From Actinomyces sp. (GTDB taxonomy: Bacteria; Actinomycetota; Actinomycetes; Actinomycetales; Actinomycetaceae), in the NCBI GenBank assembly GCA_018375675.1, contig JAHACW010000030.1, positions 1-27,893 on the forward strand: a stretch of DNA of 27,893 nt, in the 5' to 3' direction. Below, piece by piece: positions 7,197-15,430 of this stretch. The notes beneath the pieces were generated by a model. The model was not told where the DNA came from and made no database searches. It was given only the letters and a program-made list of their open reading frames with translations. The position numbers and the translations under genes are program-made. Within the stretch, counting starts at the first letter, position 1. Every line of letters starts with the position of its first letter.

Positions 7197-8375
7197 TCAG
7201 AGCGCCGACCGAACCACCGCGGATGCAGCGCGCGACGAGGCCTCGACTGACCGATGCGCGCTCACCCAGGCGCGTGCACCCTCAGCACCCACCCAGGCGG
7301 CAGTCCCCGACGCGAGACCGACCATGGCCTCGGCGATCTCGTCAGCGGCGAGGCCGCACGCCACCCCGAGCCCGCCCTCCGCGACGTCGCGGGCAGCCTG
7401 ACCCGGACCCGCGTAGATGACGGGAGTGCCCTGCGCGAGGGAAGCCAGGATCTTCGTCGGGTAGGCGTAGTCGTACCCGCCCGGTCGCAGCGAGGCGAGG
7501 CTCGCGGTGGCTCGCGCCATCCACCGGTCCGCCTCCTCAGCACTGACGGCGGGGACCATTTCGACGCCGGACACGCCTCGGGCACGTTCAGCCAGTTCTA
7601 TCCATCCGCTCCCCTGCCCCACGAACACGAGGCGCGCATCCCCGAGCCGCGCTCGCGCGCGCTCGAAAGCATCGACGAAGACCTCGGGGGCCAACCACTG
7701 GGCAACCGTGCCCGCGTAGACAAAGACGGGACCGTCGCAGGTGGGGAATCCTTCCGGGGTACCGGTAGCCACGGCGTCGGGCACGCGCACCCCGTTGGGG
7801 ACGACCGCGACATCACGCGCACCCAGGTCACGGGCGCGACGCGCGACACCATCGGAGACAGCGATGACGCGGCGGGCACCGCGCAGCGCAAAAGACTCCA
7901 GCCCCGCGACCGTGCGCACGACGATGCTGGGCACACCCGCGAGCGCGGCGGCGTCCGAGACAATGTCGGCGCAGTAGTAGACGTAGGGGACGCGGCGTGC
8001 CGCGCAGGCGAGGCGCACGGCGGCGCCGGTCGTCGGCGGAGGCTCGGAGACGACGACGTCGGGGCGCGGACCGGTGAGCAGCCGAGCGAGGAGGGGCAGG
8101 TCGAAAGACATGTAGGAGACGTATCCGCGCACCGCTCCCGTGCGGTCGCGCAGGACGGGGGCACGTCGCACGTTGACGAGGCCACTGTCCTCCCCCGCAT
8201 CGACACCACCGTCCGCGAGCCGGCAGGCGTCGCGGGCAACGGGGGGAGCCAGGCGCGAGGTGAGGACCCGGACCCTGTCTCCGCCTGCGGCGAGCGCGCG
8301 GGCGAGTGCCCCGAGGCGCAGCGCCGCGGCCGTCGGCTCGGGTGTAAAGGTGCGGGTCGCCAGAGTGACTAGCAT
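7197..8375 (-). CDS. Glycosyltransferase, GT4-like (GT-B fold)
   Basis: 392 residues from the ATG at 8375, which overlaps the dehydrogenase stop by 7 nt (ATGCTAG); the frame is open further upstream, but that extension lies inside the dehydrogenase gene and is Arg/Pro-rich shadow sequence. An N-terminal Rossmann-like half begins MLVTLATRTF, and the C-terminal half has VFVYAGTVAQWLAPEVF, VFVGQGSGW and a donor-site region PTKILASLAQGTPVI. This pattern fits GT4-type transferases that use nucleotide sugars to build lipid-linked glycans at the cytoplasmic membrane face. It follows the nucleotide-sugar dehydrogenase in a two-gene minus-strand operon. Sugar specificity cannot be read from the sequence, and no clear terminator was seen after its stop. 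Confidence 0.82.
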   Translation of the reverse strand: MLVTLATRTFTPEPTAAALRLGALARALAAGGDRVRVLTSRLAPPVARDACRLADGGVDAGEDSGLVNVRRAPVLRDRTGAVRGYVSYMSFDLPLLARLLTGPRPDVVVSEPPPTTGAAVRLACAARRVPYVYYCADIVSDAAALAGVPSIVVRTVAGLESFALRGARRVIAVSDGVARRARDLGARDVAVVPNGVRVPDAVATGTPEGFPTCDGPVFVYAGTVAQWLAPEVFVDAFERARARLGDARLVFVGQGSGWIELAERARGVSGVEMVPAVSAEEADRWMARATASLASLRPGGYDYAYPTKILASLAQGTPVIYAGPGQAARDVAEGGLGVACGLAADEIAEAMVGLASGTAAWVGAEGARAWVSAHRSVEASSRAASAVVRSAL

Positions 8376-9673
8376 GCGGGAGCACTTCCCCCACCGATGG
8401 TGATGCGCGGGGTGCCGGCCCAGGCCTCGGGTGAGGTGATGGCGCGGCCGTCGACGAGGAGGCGCACTCCGGGCAGGTCGGCGGGAGCCAGGTCCCTGTA
8501 GCCGGCGTGGTCGGCCTGGACGATGGCGACGTCCACCGGCTCGCCGAGGTGGTAGGCCTCCCACCCGAAGGCCGCCAGCTCGTCGTCGGAATACAGCGGA
8601 TCATGAACGCTCACCTGCGCCCCGGCCTCGCGCAGCGCACAGGTGACGCCGAAGACGCCGGAGAAAGCTGTTTCCTTGACCCCGCCGCGGTAGGCGGCAC
8701 CCAGGACCGCGACGCGCAGGCCCTCGAGGGAACCGAGCAGGGCGGCGGCGCGGGAGACCGCGTAGGCGGGCATGGCGACGTTCGCGGCGCGCGCGGCGGA
8801 CACGACGGTCGCGTCTGGGTCCCCGGCCAGGTACAGGCGCGGGTAGACGGGGATGCAGTGGCCGCCGACCGCGATGCCGGGCCGGTGAATGTGGGAGTAG
8901 GGCTGGGAGTTGCAGGCCTCGATGACGCGCGCGACGTCGATGCCGGCCGTGTCCGCGTAGCGCGCAAACTGGTTGGCCAGGCCGATGTTGACGTCTCGGT
9001 AGGTGGTCTCGGCGAGCTTGGCCATCTCGGCGGCCTCGGCCCCGCCCATGGGCCACACGCCGTTGGGGCGCGGCAGGTCGTCGCGTTCATCGAACGAGAG
9101 GACGGCCTCGTAGAAGGAAACGCCGCGCGCCTCGCCGGATTCGCTGAGGCCCCCCACGAGCTTCGGGTAGCGCGCCAGGTCGGCGAAAACGCGGCCGGTG
9201 AGGACGCGCTCCGGCGAGAAGACGACGTCGAAGTCGCGGCCCTCGACCAGGGCGGAGATCTCCTCGATGAGGGGCTTGTAGCGACCGCGCGTCGTGCCCA
9301 CGGGCAGGGTGGTTTCGTAGGAGACGAGGGTGCCGGGCGTGAGATGGGCGGCCATCGAGCGGGTGGCGGCGTCCATGACGCGGAAGTCAGGGCGGCTCTC
9401 GTCATCGACGACGAGCGGCACGACCATGACGACCGCATCGGCGCCGGGGATCGCCTCGGCGTACTCGGTCGTGGCGCGCAGGGCGCCGGATGAGGCGAGC
9501 GGGGGCAGGTACTCACCCAAGTGCGCCTCGCCCGGGAAAGGTTCGACCCCCTCGTTGATGAGGGCGACCACACGGGGGTTCACGTCCACGCCAACGACGG
9601 TGTGCCCGCCGCGCGCGTAGTGCACCGCCAGCGGCAAACCGATCTTGCCCATGCCGACGACCGCGATGCGCAT
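8369..9673 (-). CDS. UDP-HexNAc 6-dehydrogenase (WecC/WbpA type)
   Basis: 434 residues with the three-part nucleotide-sugar dehydrogenase layout. The N-terminal NAD-binding loop is VGMGKIGLPLA (6-16). The central helix contains EMAKLAETTYRDVNIGLANQ, including the conserved Lys219 and Asn229. The catalytic thiol is Cys273 in GGHCIPVYP. The C-terminal domain includes VLGAAYRGGVKE. The family oxidises C6 of a UDP-N-acetylhexosamine to the uronic acid with two NAD+. With the WbpB/E/D-like genes at 13345-16092, UDP-GlcNAc is the likely substrate, though UDP-ManNAc is possible. The ATG at 9673 is chosen over an upstream in-frame codon because AAGGGGAG precedes it at suitable distance. It is the first gene of the operon with the GT4 at 7197. 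Confidence 0.85.
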   Translation of the reverse strand: MRIAVVGMGKIGLPLAVHYARGGHTVVGVDVNPRVVALINEGVEPFPGEAHLGEYLPPLASSGALRATTEYAEAIPGADAVVMVVPLVVDDESRPDFRVMDAATRSMAAHLTPGTLVSYETTLPVGTTRGRYKPLIEEISALVEGRDFDVVFSPERVLTGRVFADLARYPKLVGGLSESGEARGVSFYEAVLSFDERDDLPRPNGVWPMGGAEAAEMAKLAETTYRDVNIGLANQFARYADTAGIDVARVIEACNSQPYSHIHRPGIAVGGHCIPVYPRLYLAGDPDATVVSAARAANVAMPAYAVSRAAALLGSLEGLRVAVLGAAYRGGVKETAFSGVFGVTCALREAGAQVSVHDPLYSDDELAAFGWEAYHLGEPVDVAIVQADHAGYRDLAPADLPGVRLLVDGRAITSPEAWAGTPRITIGGGSAPAC

Positions 9674-9713
9674 GCGGCTCCCCTTTCCGTCTCCGGCCTC
9701 GTTGTTCCCCTCC

Positions 9714-9740
9714 AGTGTAGTGCCCCGCCCCACCTACAAT
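9714..9740. promoter_or_regulatory. Divergent promoter pair (dehydrogenase, minus; glycosyltransferase, plus)
   Basis: On the minus strand a TACACT -10 (9714-9719) would give the dehydrogenase a leader of about 34 nt with a ribosome site. On the plus strand TACAAT (9735-9740) lies six bases before the GTG at 9747, leaving no room for a Shine-Dalgarno leader, so that transcript should be leaderless. No good -35 was found for either. Confidence 0.55.
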
Positions 9741-9746
9741 GGGGGC

Positions 9747-10952
9747 GTGGATCGCGCGCTCAATCTCCTGCTCTACCCGTCGAACCTGGCCTCGCCCGGT
9801 CGCCTGGTGAAGATCGCGCGTTCGCTGTCCCCGCTTTTCTCGCAGACGCACGTCGTCGGAATCGATCAGGGCGAGCTCCCCGCAGACGAGGCCGTGGCCC
9901 CCACCGTGCACCTCACGCGGATTCGGGGAGCCGCCCTGGGTGCGCCCCTGGGTGGTCCCAGGGTCGTCGTGGCGTGGGGCGCTCGGGTGTATCGGCGGTT
10001 CGCGAGGCAGCGCGTGTCGGCCGTCTCCGCGCAGAACCTCTTCCTGCTACCCCTCGCGCACGCGTTGGCGCGGCGCACGGGCGCTGTTTTTGCGTACAAC
10101 GCACACGAGTTGGAGACGGAGACGGTGGGGTCGGCGGGCCTGCGCCAGCGCCTCCAGCGCGTCATCGAGCGCCACTACATCCGCCGCGCGGACGTGGTGT
10201 CCGTGGTCAACGAGTCGATCGCTCAGTGGTATCGCGAGGCCTACCCGGGCGTAGATCCCGTCGTCGTGACGAACGCTCCGACGGGCGCGGAGGGGGTCAT
10301 CGATCTGCGTACGCAGCTGGGCATCCCCGAGGGCGCTCTCCTGTACCTGCATTCGGGCTACCTGGCGCCGGGGCGCAATATTCCCTTGATTCTGCGCGCT
10401 TTTGAGCAGGCAAGCGACACGCACATCGTCTTCGTCGGTACGGGTGCCCTGCTGCCCGAGGTCGAACGGGCCGCAGCAGCCCACCCGAACATTCACCACC
10501 TGCCACCCGTGGAGCCGGACCAGGTCCTCGCCATGACGCGCGGGGCTGACGTGGCGCTGTGCCTCATCGAGTCGGGGTGCCTGTCGCACCGCATGTCCAC
10601 GCCCAACAAGATGATGGAAGCCTTCGCCGCCGGGGTACCCGCGCTGTGTTCTCCCCTGTCCGAGGCCCGCCGATACCTGGGCGATCAGGCCCACACGTGG
10701 GTGCTGGAGGACCCGGAGCGCGACCTCGCGGGTGCCCTGGAGTCCATCACGCGCGAGGACATCGAGGCTTTCACGGCTCCCACTATTCCCACCTGGGAGG
10801 AGGGCGCCGCGCGCCTGCGCGAGGCCTACGAGAGGGCCATCACGCGGTCGTCCACGTCTACGCCGCCGTCGGGCGCGCGCCGTCCCCGCGGTCGTAGGCG
10901 CGCGCCGTCAGGAACGCCATCGCCAGCATGCCCACCAGCAGCGCAGCCATGA
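9747..10952 (+). CDS. Glycosyltransferase, GT4-like
   Basis: 401 residues from the GTG at 9747, six bases after a TACAAT -10 with no ribosome site, which decides the start; the frame is open to 9645, but those codons overlap the divergent dehydrogenase start. GT-B features: N-terminal LLLYPSNLASPGRLVKIAR, an internal AYNAHELETE followed by ADVVSVVNESIA, and a C-terminal donor-binding half with LHSGYLAPGRNIPLI, VFVGTG and STPNKMMEAFAAGVPAL. Acceptor and donor are unknown; the context is capsule or wall-polysaccharide assembly. The last 31 codons (Arg/Pro/Ser-rich) run antisense through the end of the flippase gene, so the tail may be a read-through extension rather than part of the fold. Confidence 0.82.
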   Translation: MDRALNLLLYPSNLASPGRLVKIARSLSPLFSQTHVVGIDQGELPADEAVAPTVHLTRIRGAALGAPLGGPRVVVAWGARVYRRFARQRVSAVSAQNLFLLPLAHALARRTGAVFAYNAHELETETVGSAGLRQRLQRVIERHYIRRADVVSVVNESIAQWYREAYPGVDPVVVTNAPTGAEGVIDLRTQLGIPEGALLYLHSGYLAPGRNIPLILRAFEQASDTHIVFVGTGALLPEVERAAAAHPNIHHLPPVEPDQVLAMTRGADVALCLIESGCLSHRMSTPNKMMEAFAAGVPALCSPLSEARRYLGDQAHTWVLEDPERDLAGALESITREDIEAFTAPTIPTWEEGAARLREAYERAITRSSTSTPPSGARRPRGRRRAPSGTPSPACPPAAQP

Positions 10953-12141
10953 GGACGCCCAGCACGGCGACCGTGGTCTCCACGCCGTAGGGGCTGCACG
11001 CGAGCCACGTCAGCGGCGCCGCACAGTACACGCACGCGAAGGCCAGCATGCGGCGCTGGTGGTAGGTAGCGACGAACACGTTGGAGAGCGGCGAGGTCGC
11101 GACCGTGAGGGCCAGCCAGGGGGCCAGGGATCGAGCGAAGTACCCGGCCGCCTCCCAGCGCGCCCCAAACACGAGGGGGAAAAGCGCGGGGCTCACCCAC
11201 GCGAGCAGGGCGAACACGGGGATCGAGCATGCCAGCGCGATGCCACCGACACGCACGACGACTCGGGTCATCTCACCGGGAGGGGTGTCCGACAGGCGCG
11301 GCAGGTATACCTGCGACAGCGCCCCCGCGATGAGGGCAACCGGGGCCTGCAGGGCCAGCCACGCCATGTTGAATTGGCCGAGCGAGGCCACGGAATACGT
11401 GGCAATGAGCATCGGGATCGCGCTCGTGCGCAGCGCATCAACGACGACGTTGGGCACACCCACGAGGGCCATCTTGCGGTAGCGCGAGGCCACCTCGCGC
11501 AGGGTCGGATCGGCGTCCTGACGCTCGCGGGCGTCACGGGCATGCCACGACAGGTAGGCGACGGCGAGGCCCTGGCCCGCGATCGTCGCCCCAATCGCCG
11601 CGCCCAAGCCGCCGTTGGCCAGGAAACCGCACACCAGCTGCGCCGCCGCGATCCCGAGGGCGCGCACCACGGAGGAACTCGCGATCGCCTGGAAGCGGCG
11701 GTGCCGGGTCAACCAGTAGGAGCACACCTGCCCCTGAGCCAGGAACAGGACAGAGACGCCAACGGCAAGCATCCAGCCCGCGAGCGCGCTTCCGTAGCGC
11801 GCGCTCACCCACGGCCATGCGGCGGCCGCAATCAGGGTGGCCAGAGCGGAGGCGACCAGCACGCAGCGCGAGGCCAGGCGGGCCAGGGACCGGGCCGAGG
11901 CCTCGTCCCCCGGGGCGGGCAGGACGATGCTGAGGTCGAAGCGGGCACCCGCGACGGCGGCGCCGAGCGTCGCAGCGGACGTGAAGATACCCAGATACCC
12001 CAGGTCCGTGTCCGTGTAGAGGCGGGCGATACCGATCTGGGCGACGAAGGCGATGACTTGGGCGAGGAGGGTGCCGCCGAGGAGGGTGAGCACCTGCGCG
12101 AGGACGCCCGAGCGGGCGGGGCGGGCAGGTGCGTTCGTCAT
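10858..12141 (-). CDS. Wzx-like polysaccharide flippase
   Basis: 427 residues of mostly hydrophobic sequence, with about 12 membrane segments expected, in the order seen in Polysacc_synt/MOP-family Wzx proteins. The N-terminus has LLGGTLLAQVIAFVAQIGIA followed by YTDTDLGYLGIFTS, like the first helices of O-antigen and teichuronic-type flippases. It would move lipid-linked sugar units across the cytoplasmic membrane. The ATG at 12141 has no ribosome site but lies six bases after TTAAAT, as at other leaderless starts here. Its 3' end overlaps the convergent glycosyltransferase by 95 bp. No polymerase (Wzy) gene is seen in the window. Confidence 0.85.
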   Translation of the reverse strand: MTNAPARPARSGVLAQVLTLLGGTLLAQVIAFVAQIGIARLYTDTDLGYLGIFTSAATLGAAVAGARFDLSIVLPAPGDEASARSLARLASRCVLVASALATLIAAAAWPWVSARYGSALAGWMLAVGVSVLFLAQGQVCSYWLTRHRRFQAIASSSVVRALGIAAAQLVCGFLANGGLGAAIGATIAGQGLAVAYLSWHARDARERQDADPTLREVASRYRKMALVGVPNVVVDALRTSAIPMLIATYSVASLGQFNMAWLALQAPVALIAGALSQVYLPRLSDTPPGEMTRVVVRVGGIALACSIPVFALLAWVSPALFPLVFGARWEAAGYFARSLAPWLALTVATSPLSNVFVATYHQRRMLAFACVYCAAPLTWLACSPYGVETTVAVLGVLMAALLVGMLAMAFLTARAYDRGDGARPTAA

Positions 12142-12147
12142 GGACTC

Positions 12148-12153
12148 ATTTAA
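12148..12153 (-). promoter_or_regulatory. -10-like hexamer of the flippase gene (leaderless)
   Basis: TTAAAT on the minus strand lies exactly six bases before the ATG at 12141. The second base departs from the usual TANNNT, so support comes mainly from matching spacing at other genes in the window. Confidence 0.4.
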
Positions 12154-12178
12154 TCACCTGGGGCGCTCGGCTTGCCCC

Positions 12179-12184
12179 TAGGAT
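12179..12184 (+). promoter_or_regulatory. -10 hexamer of the 12.2-13.3 kb glycosyltransferase unit
   Basis: TAGGAT (12179-12184) lies six bases before the ATG at 12191. The implied transcript begins at or near that ATG, which opens a 14-codon mini-ORF rather than the glycosyltransferase. Confidence 0.5.
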
Positions 12185-12190
12185 GGTGGC

Positions 12191-12235
12191 ATGCCCGCTC
12201 ACCGATCCGCGCCCGCCCTCGGGTGGAACTCGTGA
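12191..12235 (+). CDS. Putative 14-codon leaderless leader ORF
   Basis: ATG at 12191 opens the frame MPAHRSAPALGWNS and stops at TGA 12233-12235. The stop shares bases with the GTG start of the glycosyltransferase at 12232 (GTGA), an arrangement typical of translational coupling. It lies six bases after TAGGAT, so it would be at the 5' end of the mRNA. The peptide has no recognised function; it may only deliver ribosomes to the GTG. There is no direct evidence of translation. Confidence 0.35.
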   Translation: MPAHRSAPALGWNS

Positions 12236-13335
12236 GGGTCGCCCTGACGAAGGGAACCCTGCTGGTTCCCCCGACCTACTTCGCGCTCTCGCACGCCCTC
12301 GCGATGCCGGAGCTCGATTGGCGAATCTTCACGCTTGCGGCGCGCATTACCGATCCGGCCGTCACGATCCCGATCGACGAGGCCGCTCCCCGCGCGCTCG
12401 GAGGACCCCTCCCACTTCGCGTGGCCGCGCAGGCGCGAGGCCTGGGCCAGATGCGCCGCGCGATCACCGCCTGGAATCCGGACGTTATTCACCAGCATCA
12501 GGCGACCTGGTCCCTGCCGGCCGCGGGGGCTGCACGCGACACGAGCGCACCCCTCGTGGTGACGCTGCACGGCGGGGACGCCTACCCGAGGCTCGGGCGG
12601 GGCGCGGGTGCCGCGTGGAACGCGCGCAACCGGAGGGCCGCCTTAGAGGGCGCGACCCGGCTGCTGGCCGTCTCCCGGTACCTGGCGGACGTCGCGCTGG
12701 GCGCAGGCGCTAATCCGGAGCGCCTGAGCATCCACTATCAGGGTGTCGACACACACTGGTGGACACCCGCCCCGAACGCAGCAGAATCACGCGAGGAACC
12801 CATCGTCCTGTTCGTGGGCGCGCTCAGCCGCCTCAAGGGGGTGGACGACCTGGCACGGGCGTCCTCCGCGCTCGTGGGGCGCCGCCCGCATCGCCTCGTA
12901 CTCGTCGGAGACGGTCCGTTGGAGGCGGGCCTGCGCGCGAACGCTCCCGCCCACGTGACGTTCGCGGGACGGCTGGACCGCGAGGGGGTGCGCGACTGGA
13001 TGCGCCGCGCCCACGTCCTCGTGCTGCCCACGAAGCCGACGCAGGGGCGGCAGGAGGCCGCGGGACTCGTCCTCCTCGAGGCGCAGGCGTGCGGCGTTCC
13101 CGTCATCGCCTATTCCACGGGAGGCACGCCGGAGATGATCGCGCCCGGGGCCTCGCTGCTCACACAGGAGCGCTCGCCGGACGCTCTCGCCCGCTCCATC
13201 GACGAGGCCTTGGCCTGGTCGGAGGACGAGCGCGCGGATCGCGGGGCGCAGTGCCGCGCGTGGGTGGACAAGGAACGCTCGCTGCAGGCGTCGACCGAAC
13301 AACTGCGCGCCATCTACGCCGACGTGACCCGCTAA
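12232..13335 (+). CDS. Glycosyltransferase, GT4 family
   Basis: 367 residues from the GTG at 12232 (alternative GTG at 12223). GT-B layout: an N-terminal acceptor half with NPDVIHQHQATW and VVTLHGGDAYPRLG, then a clear Glycos_transf_1 half with IVLFVGALSRLKGVDDL, LVLVGDGPLEAGL, HVLVLPTKPTQGRQEAAGLVLLEAQACGVPVIA and GGTPEMI, including the EX7E-type Glu pair. Such enzymes add a sugar to a lipid-linked or glycan acceptor at the cytoplasmic face. GGTGG precedes the GTG, and the mini-ORF stop overlaps it. It sits between the flippase and the diacetamido-uronic acid genes and converges on the oxidoreductase with 9 nt between the stops. Confidence 0.87.
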   Translation: MRVALTKGTLLVPPTYFALSHALAMPELDWRIFTLAARITDPAVTIPIDEAAPRALGGPLPLRVAAQARGLGQMRRAITAWNPDVIHQHQATWSLPAAGAARDTSAPLVVTLHGGDAYPRLGRGAGAAWNARNRRAALEGATRLLAVSRYLADVALGAGANPERLSIHYQGVDTHWWTPAPNAAESREEPIVLFVGALSRLKGVDDLARASSALVGRRPHRLVLVGDGPLEAGLRANAPAHVTFAGRLDREGVRDWMRRAHVLVLPTKPTQGRQEAAGLVLLEAQACGVPVIAYSTGGTPEMIAPGASLLTQERSPDALARSIDEALAWSEDERADRGAQCRAWVDKERSLQASTEQLRAIYADVTR

Positions 13336-13344
13336 CGCCGCGCT

Positions 13345-14328
13345 CTACAGGTCGACGGAACGCCCGGACGCTGCAGAAGAGAGGATGGCCTCGACGACGC
13401 GCAGGTTGTCCAGGGCCTCATCCATGGTGACATGCTCGCTTCCCACGCCAAGGATCGCGTCGCGGAAGCGCTCGTGTTCGAGGGCGAGGGGCTCGCGCTT
13501 GGTGAGCGCGTAGCGCACGACCTGACCCTCACTCACCCCGCGGAAAGCGGCGATGGCATCCCATTGCAGGGGCGCGTGGCCGTTCTCGTAGAAGGTCAGG
13601 TCCCCCATCGCGGTGTCTGCGACGAGGGCGCCGCGCTCGCCCGTCACGATCGTCGTGCGGTCCTTGTAGGGGGTCAGCCAGTTGACGAGGTGGTTGACGA
13701 GGATGCCGCCTGCAAGGACGCCCGAGGCGACCATCATGTCCTCGTGCTCTCGCCCCGATCGCGCGGACGTGCGCGCGTAGATGCTCTCGTAGGGGGCGCC
13801 AGCCACCCACGCGGCCAGGTCCACGTCGTGCGTGGCCAGGTCCTTCACCACGCCAACATCACTGATGCGGGCGGGGAAGGGGGACTGGCGGCGCGTCGCG
13901 ATCTGCTCGATCTCGCCGAGCTGCCCCTCCGAGATTCGCCGACGCATGTCGATGAGCGCCGGGTTGCAGCGCTCGACGTAGCCGACGGCGCCGACGAGGC
14001 CGGCAGCCGCGAAGGCGTCGCGGATACGACGGCCTGCCTCCACGCTCGTGGCGAGAGGCTTTTCGACGAGGGTGTGCACCCCGGCCTCGGCGAGCGCCAG
14101 GGCTGCGGTCTCGTGGTGTGCGGTGGGCGCGGCGATGATCGCGGCGTCGATGCCGGCCTCGATGAGTTCCTCAACGCCGCCCAGGACGGGCAGGTCGCCG
14201 GCGACGCCGAAGCGGTCGCCGCCCGGGTCGGCCAGCGCGACGAGGTCCACTCCGGCGGTGGCGCGGGCGTTGCGCACATGGTGTCGGCCCATCGAGCCGA
14301 TGCCGAGGATTCCGAGGCGAATACTCAT
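13345..14328 (-). CDS. Gfo/Idh/MocA-family dehydrogenase, WbpB-like
   Basis: 327 residues. The N-terminal Rossmann fold begins LGILGIGSMGRHHVRN and includes the EKP motif (HTLVEKPLA) near residue 90. The C-terminal alpha/beta domain includes DLATHDVDLAAW, the usual catalytic Asp/His region. In the WbpB role this enzyme oxidises C3 of UDP-GlcNAcA to the 3-keto sugar, which the adjacent aminotransferase then aminates. Gene order supports that: the stop of the aminotransferase lies one base before this ATG (TGACATG), and the acetyltransferase begins the same minus-strand operon. Specificity is inferred from the trio; the family itself is broad. Confidence 0.78.
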   Translation of the reverse strand: MSIRLGILGIGSMGRHHVRNARATAGVDLVALADPGGDRFGVAGDLPVLGGVEELIEAGIDAAIIAAPTAHHETAALALAEAGVHTLVEKPLATSVEAGRRIRDAFAAAGLVGAVGYVERCNPALIDMRRRISEGQLGEIEQIATRRQSPFPARISDVGVVKDLATHDVDLAAWVAGAPYESIYARTSARSGREHEDMMVASGVLAGGILVNHLVNWLTPYKDRTTIVTGERGALVADTAMGDLTFYENGHAPLQWDAIAAFRGVSEGQVVRYALTKREPLALEHERFRDAILGVGSEHVTMDEALDNLRVVEAILSSAASGRSVDL

Positions 14329-14329
14329 G

Positions 14330-15430
14330 TCAGGCCCCCGCTCCCGCGAGCGCGTTCACGCCCCTCGCGATGCGCTCCAGCTCCGCGGGCGTCAGGGAGG
14401 GGTAGATCGGCAGGGAGAGGACCTGGTCTGCGGCCTCGCGCGTGGCCGGCAGGTCGAGGCCAGGGGCGAAGCGGGCGAGGGAGGGCAGCTCGTGGTTCGG
14501 GATCGGGTAGTAGACGCCCGATCCGACGCCGTATTCCTCGCGCAGGGCGGCAGCGAAGCCGTCGCGGTCCTCGCCCACGCGGATCGTGTACTGGTGGTAG
14601 ACGTGCGTGGCACCGGGCGCGACGTGTGGGACGGTGACGCCGTGCAGGTGGGCGTCCAGGAAGGCGGCGTTGTCCTGGCGTGCGCGGGTCCACGCGCCGA
14701 CCTTGGCGAGCTGCACGCGTCCGATGGCCGCGTGGATGTCGGTCATGCGGTTGTTCAGGCCCACGATCTCGTTGGCGTAGCGCGTCTCCATGCCCTGGTT
14801 GCGCGCGAGTTTCACGCCGCGGATGATCTCGGGGTCGCGCGAGGTGACCATGCCACCCTCACCGCTAGTCATGTTTTTCGTCGGATAGAAGGAGAAGGCC
14901 GCAAAGGTTCCGAAGGAGCCGACCGCGCGCCCGTGCAGGCTCGCACCGTGTGCCTGGGCGGCGTCCTCGAAGACCATCAGTCCGCGGGAGTCGGCGATCG
15001 CCTGGAGGGCGTCCATGGGGGCGGGGTGGCCGTAGAGGTGGACGGGCATGATGGCCCGAGTGCGCGGCGTGATCGCGGCCTCGACGGCGGCCGGGGAGAG
15101 CGTGAACGTGAGCGGGTCGATGTCTGCGAACACGGGGGTCGCGCCGGTGATGGCGACCGAGTTGGCGGTGGCCGCGAAGGTGAAGGAGGGGACGATGACC
15201 TCGTCACCCGGACCGATCCCGGCGGCGAGCAGGCCCAGGTGCAGGGCCGATGTCCCCGAGTTAACCGCGACGGCCCGCGTCCCGGGTACCAGGGCGGCGC
15301 AGAACTCTTCCTCGAAGGCGGCGACCTGGGGTCCCTGGGCGATCATGCCGGTGCGCATAACGGCTGCGACCGCGTCGATCTCCTCCTCGCCGATGAGCGG
15401 GCGTGCGGGTGGGATGAACGGCTGCGTCAC
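14330..15430 (-). CDS. DegT/DnrJ/EryC1 aminotransferase, WbpE-like
   Basis: 366 residues. The sequence opens FIPPARPLIGEEEIDAV, typical of the DegT family. Further signatures are VNSGTSALHLGLLAAG (57-71), PSFTFAATANSV (81-92), FEDAAQAHGA (154-163) and the PLP-binding Lys185 in SFYPTKN. It would transfer an amino group from glutamate onto the 3-keto-UDP sugar made by the WbpB-like enzyme. The GTG start at 15430 overlaps the acetyltransferase TGA (GTGA), and the stop is one base from the oxidoreductase start, so the three genes are translationally linked. Length is standard for the family. Confidence 0.87.
   Translation of the reverse strand: MTQPFIPPARPLIGEEEIDAVAAVMRTGMIAQGPQVAAFEEEFCAALVPGTRAVAVNSGTSALHLGLLAAGIGPGDEVIVPSFTFAATANSVAITGATPVFADIDPLTFTLSPAAVEAAITPRTRAIMPVHLYGHPAPMDALQAIADSRGLMVFEDAAQAHGASLHGRAVGSFGTFAAFSFYPTKNMTSGEGGMVTSRDPEIIRGVKLARNQGMETRYANEIVGLNNRMTDIHAAIGRVQLAKVGAWTRARQDNAAFLDAHLHGVTVPHVAPGATHVYHQYTIRVGEDRDGFAAALREEYGVGSGVYYPIPNHELPSLARFAPGLDLPATREAADQVLSLPIYPSLTPAELERIARGVNALAGAGA

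Noticed and set aside
8376..8564. N-terminal extension of the GT4 gene at 7197
   Set aside because: The extra 63 codons lie inside the dehydrogenase gene and are Arg/Pro/His-rich; the ATG at 8375 starts a normal GT-B N-terminus.
10732..12153. A 473-codon plus-strand open frame opposite the flippase
   Set aside because: Arg/Gly/Asp/His-rich shadow of a membrane protein gene, with no family features.
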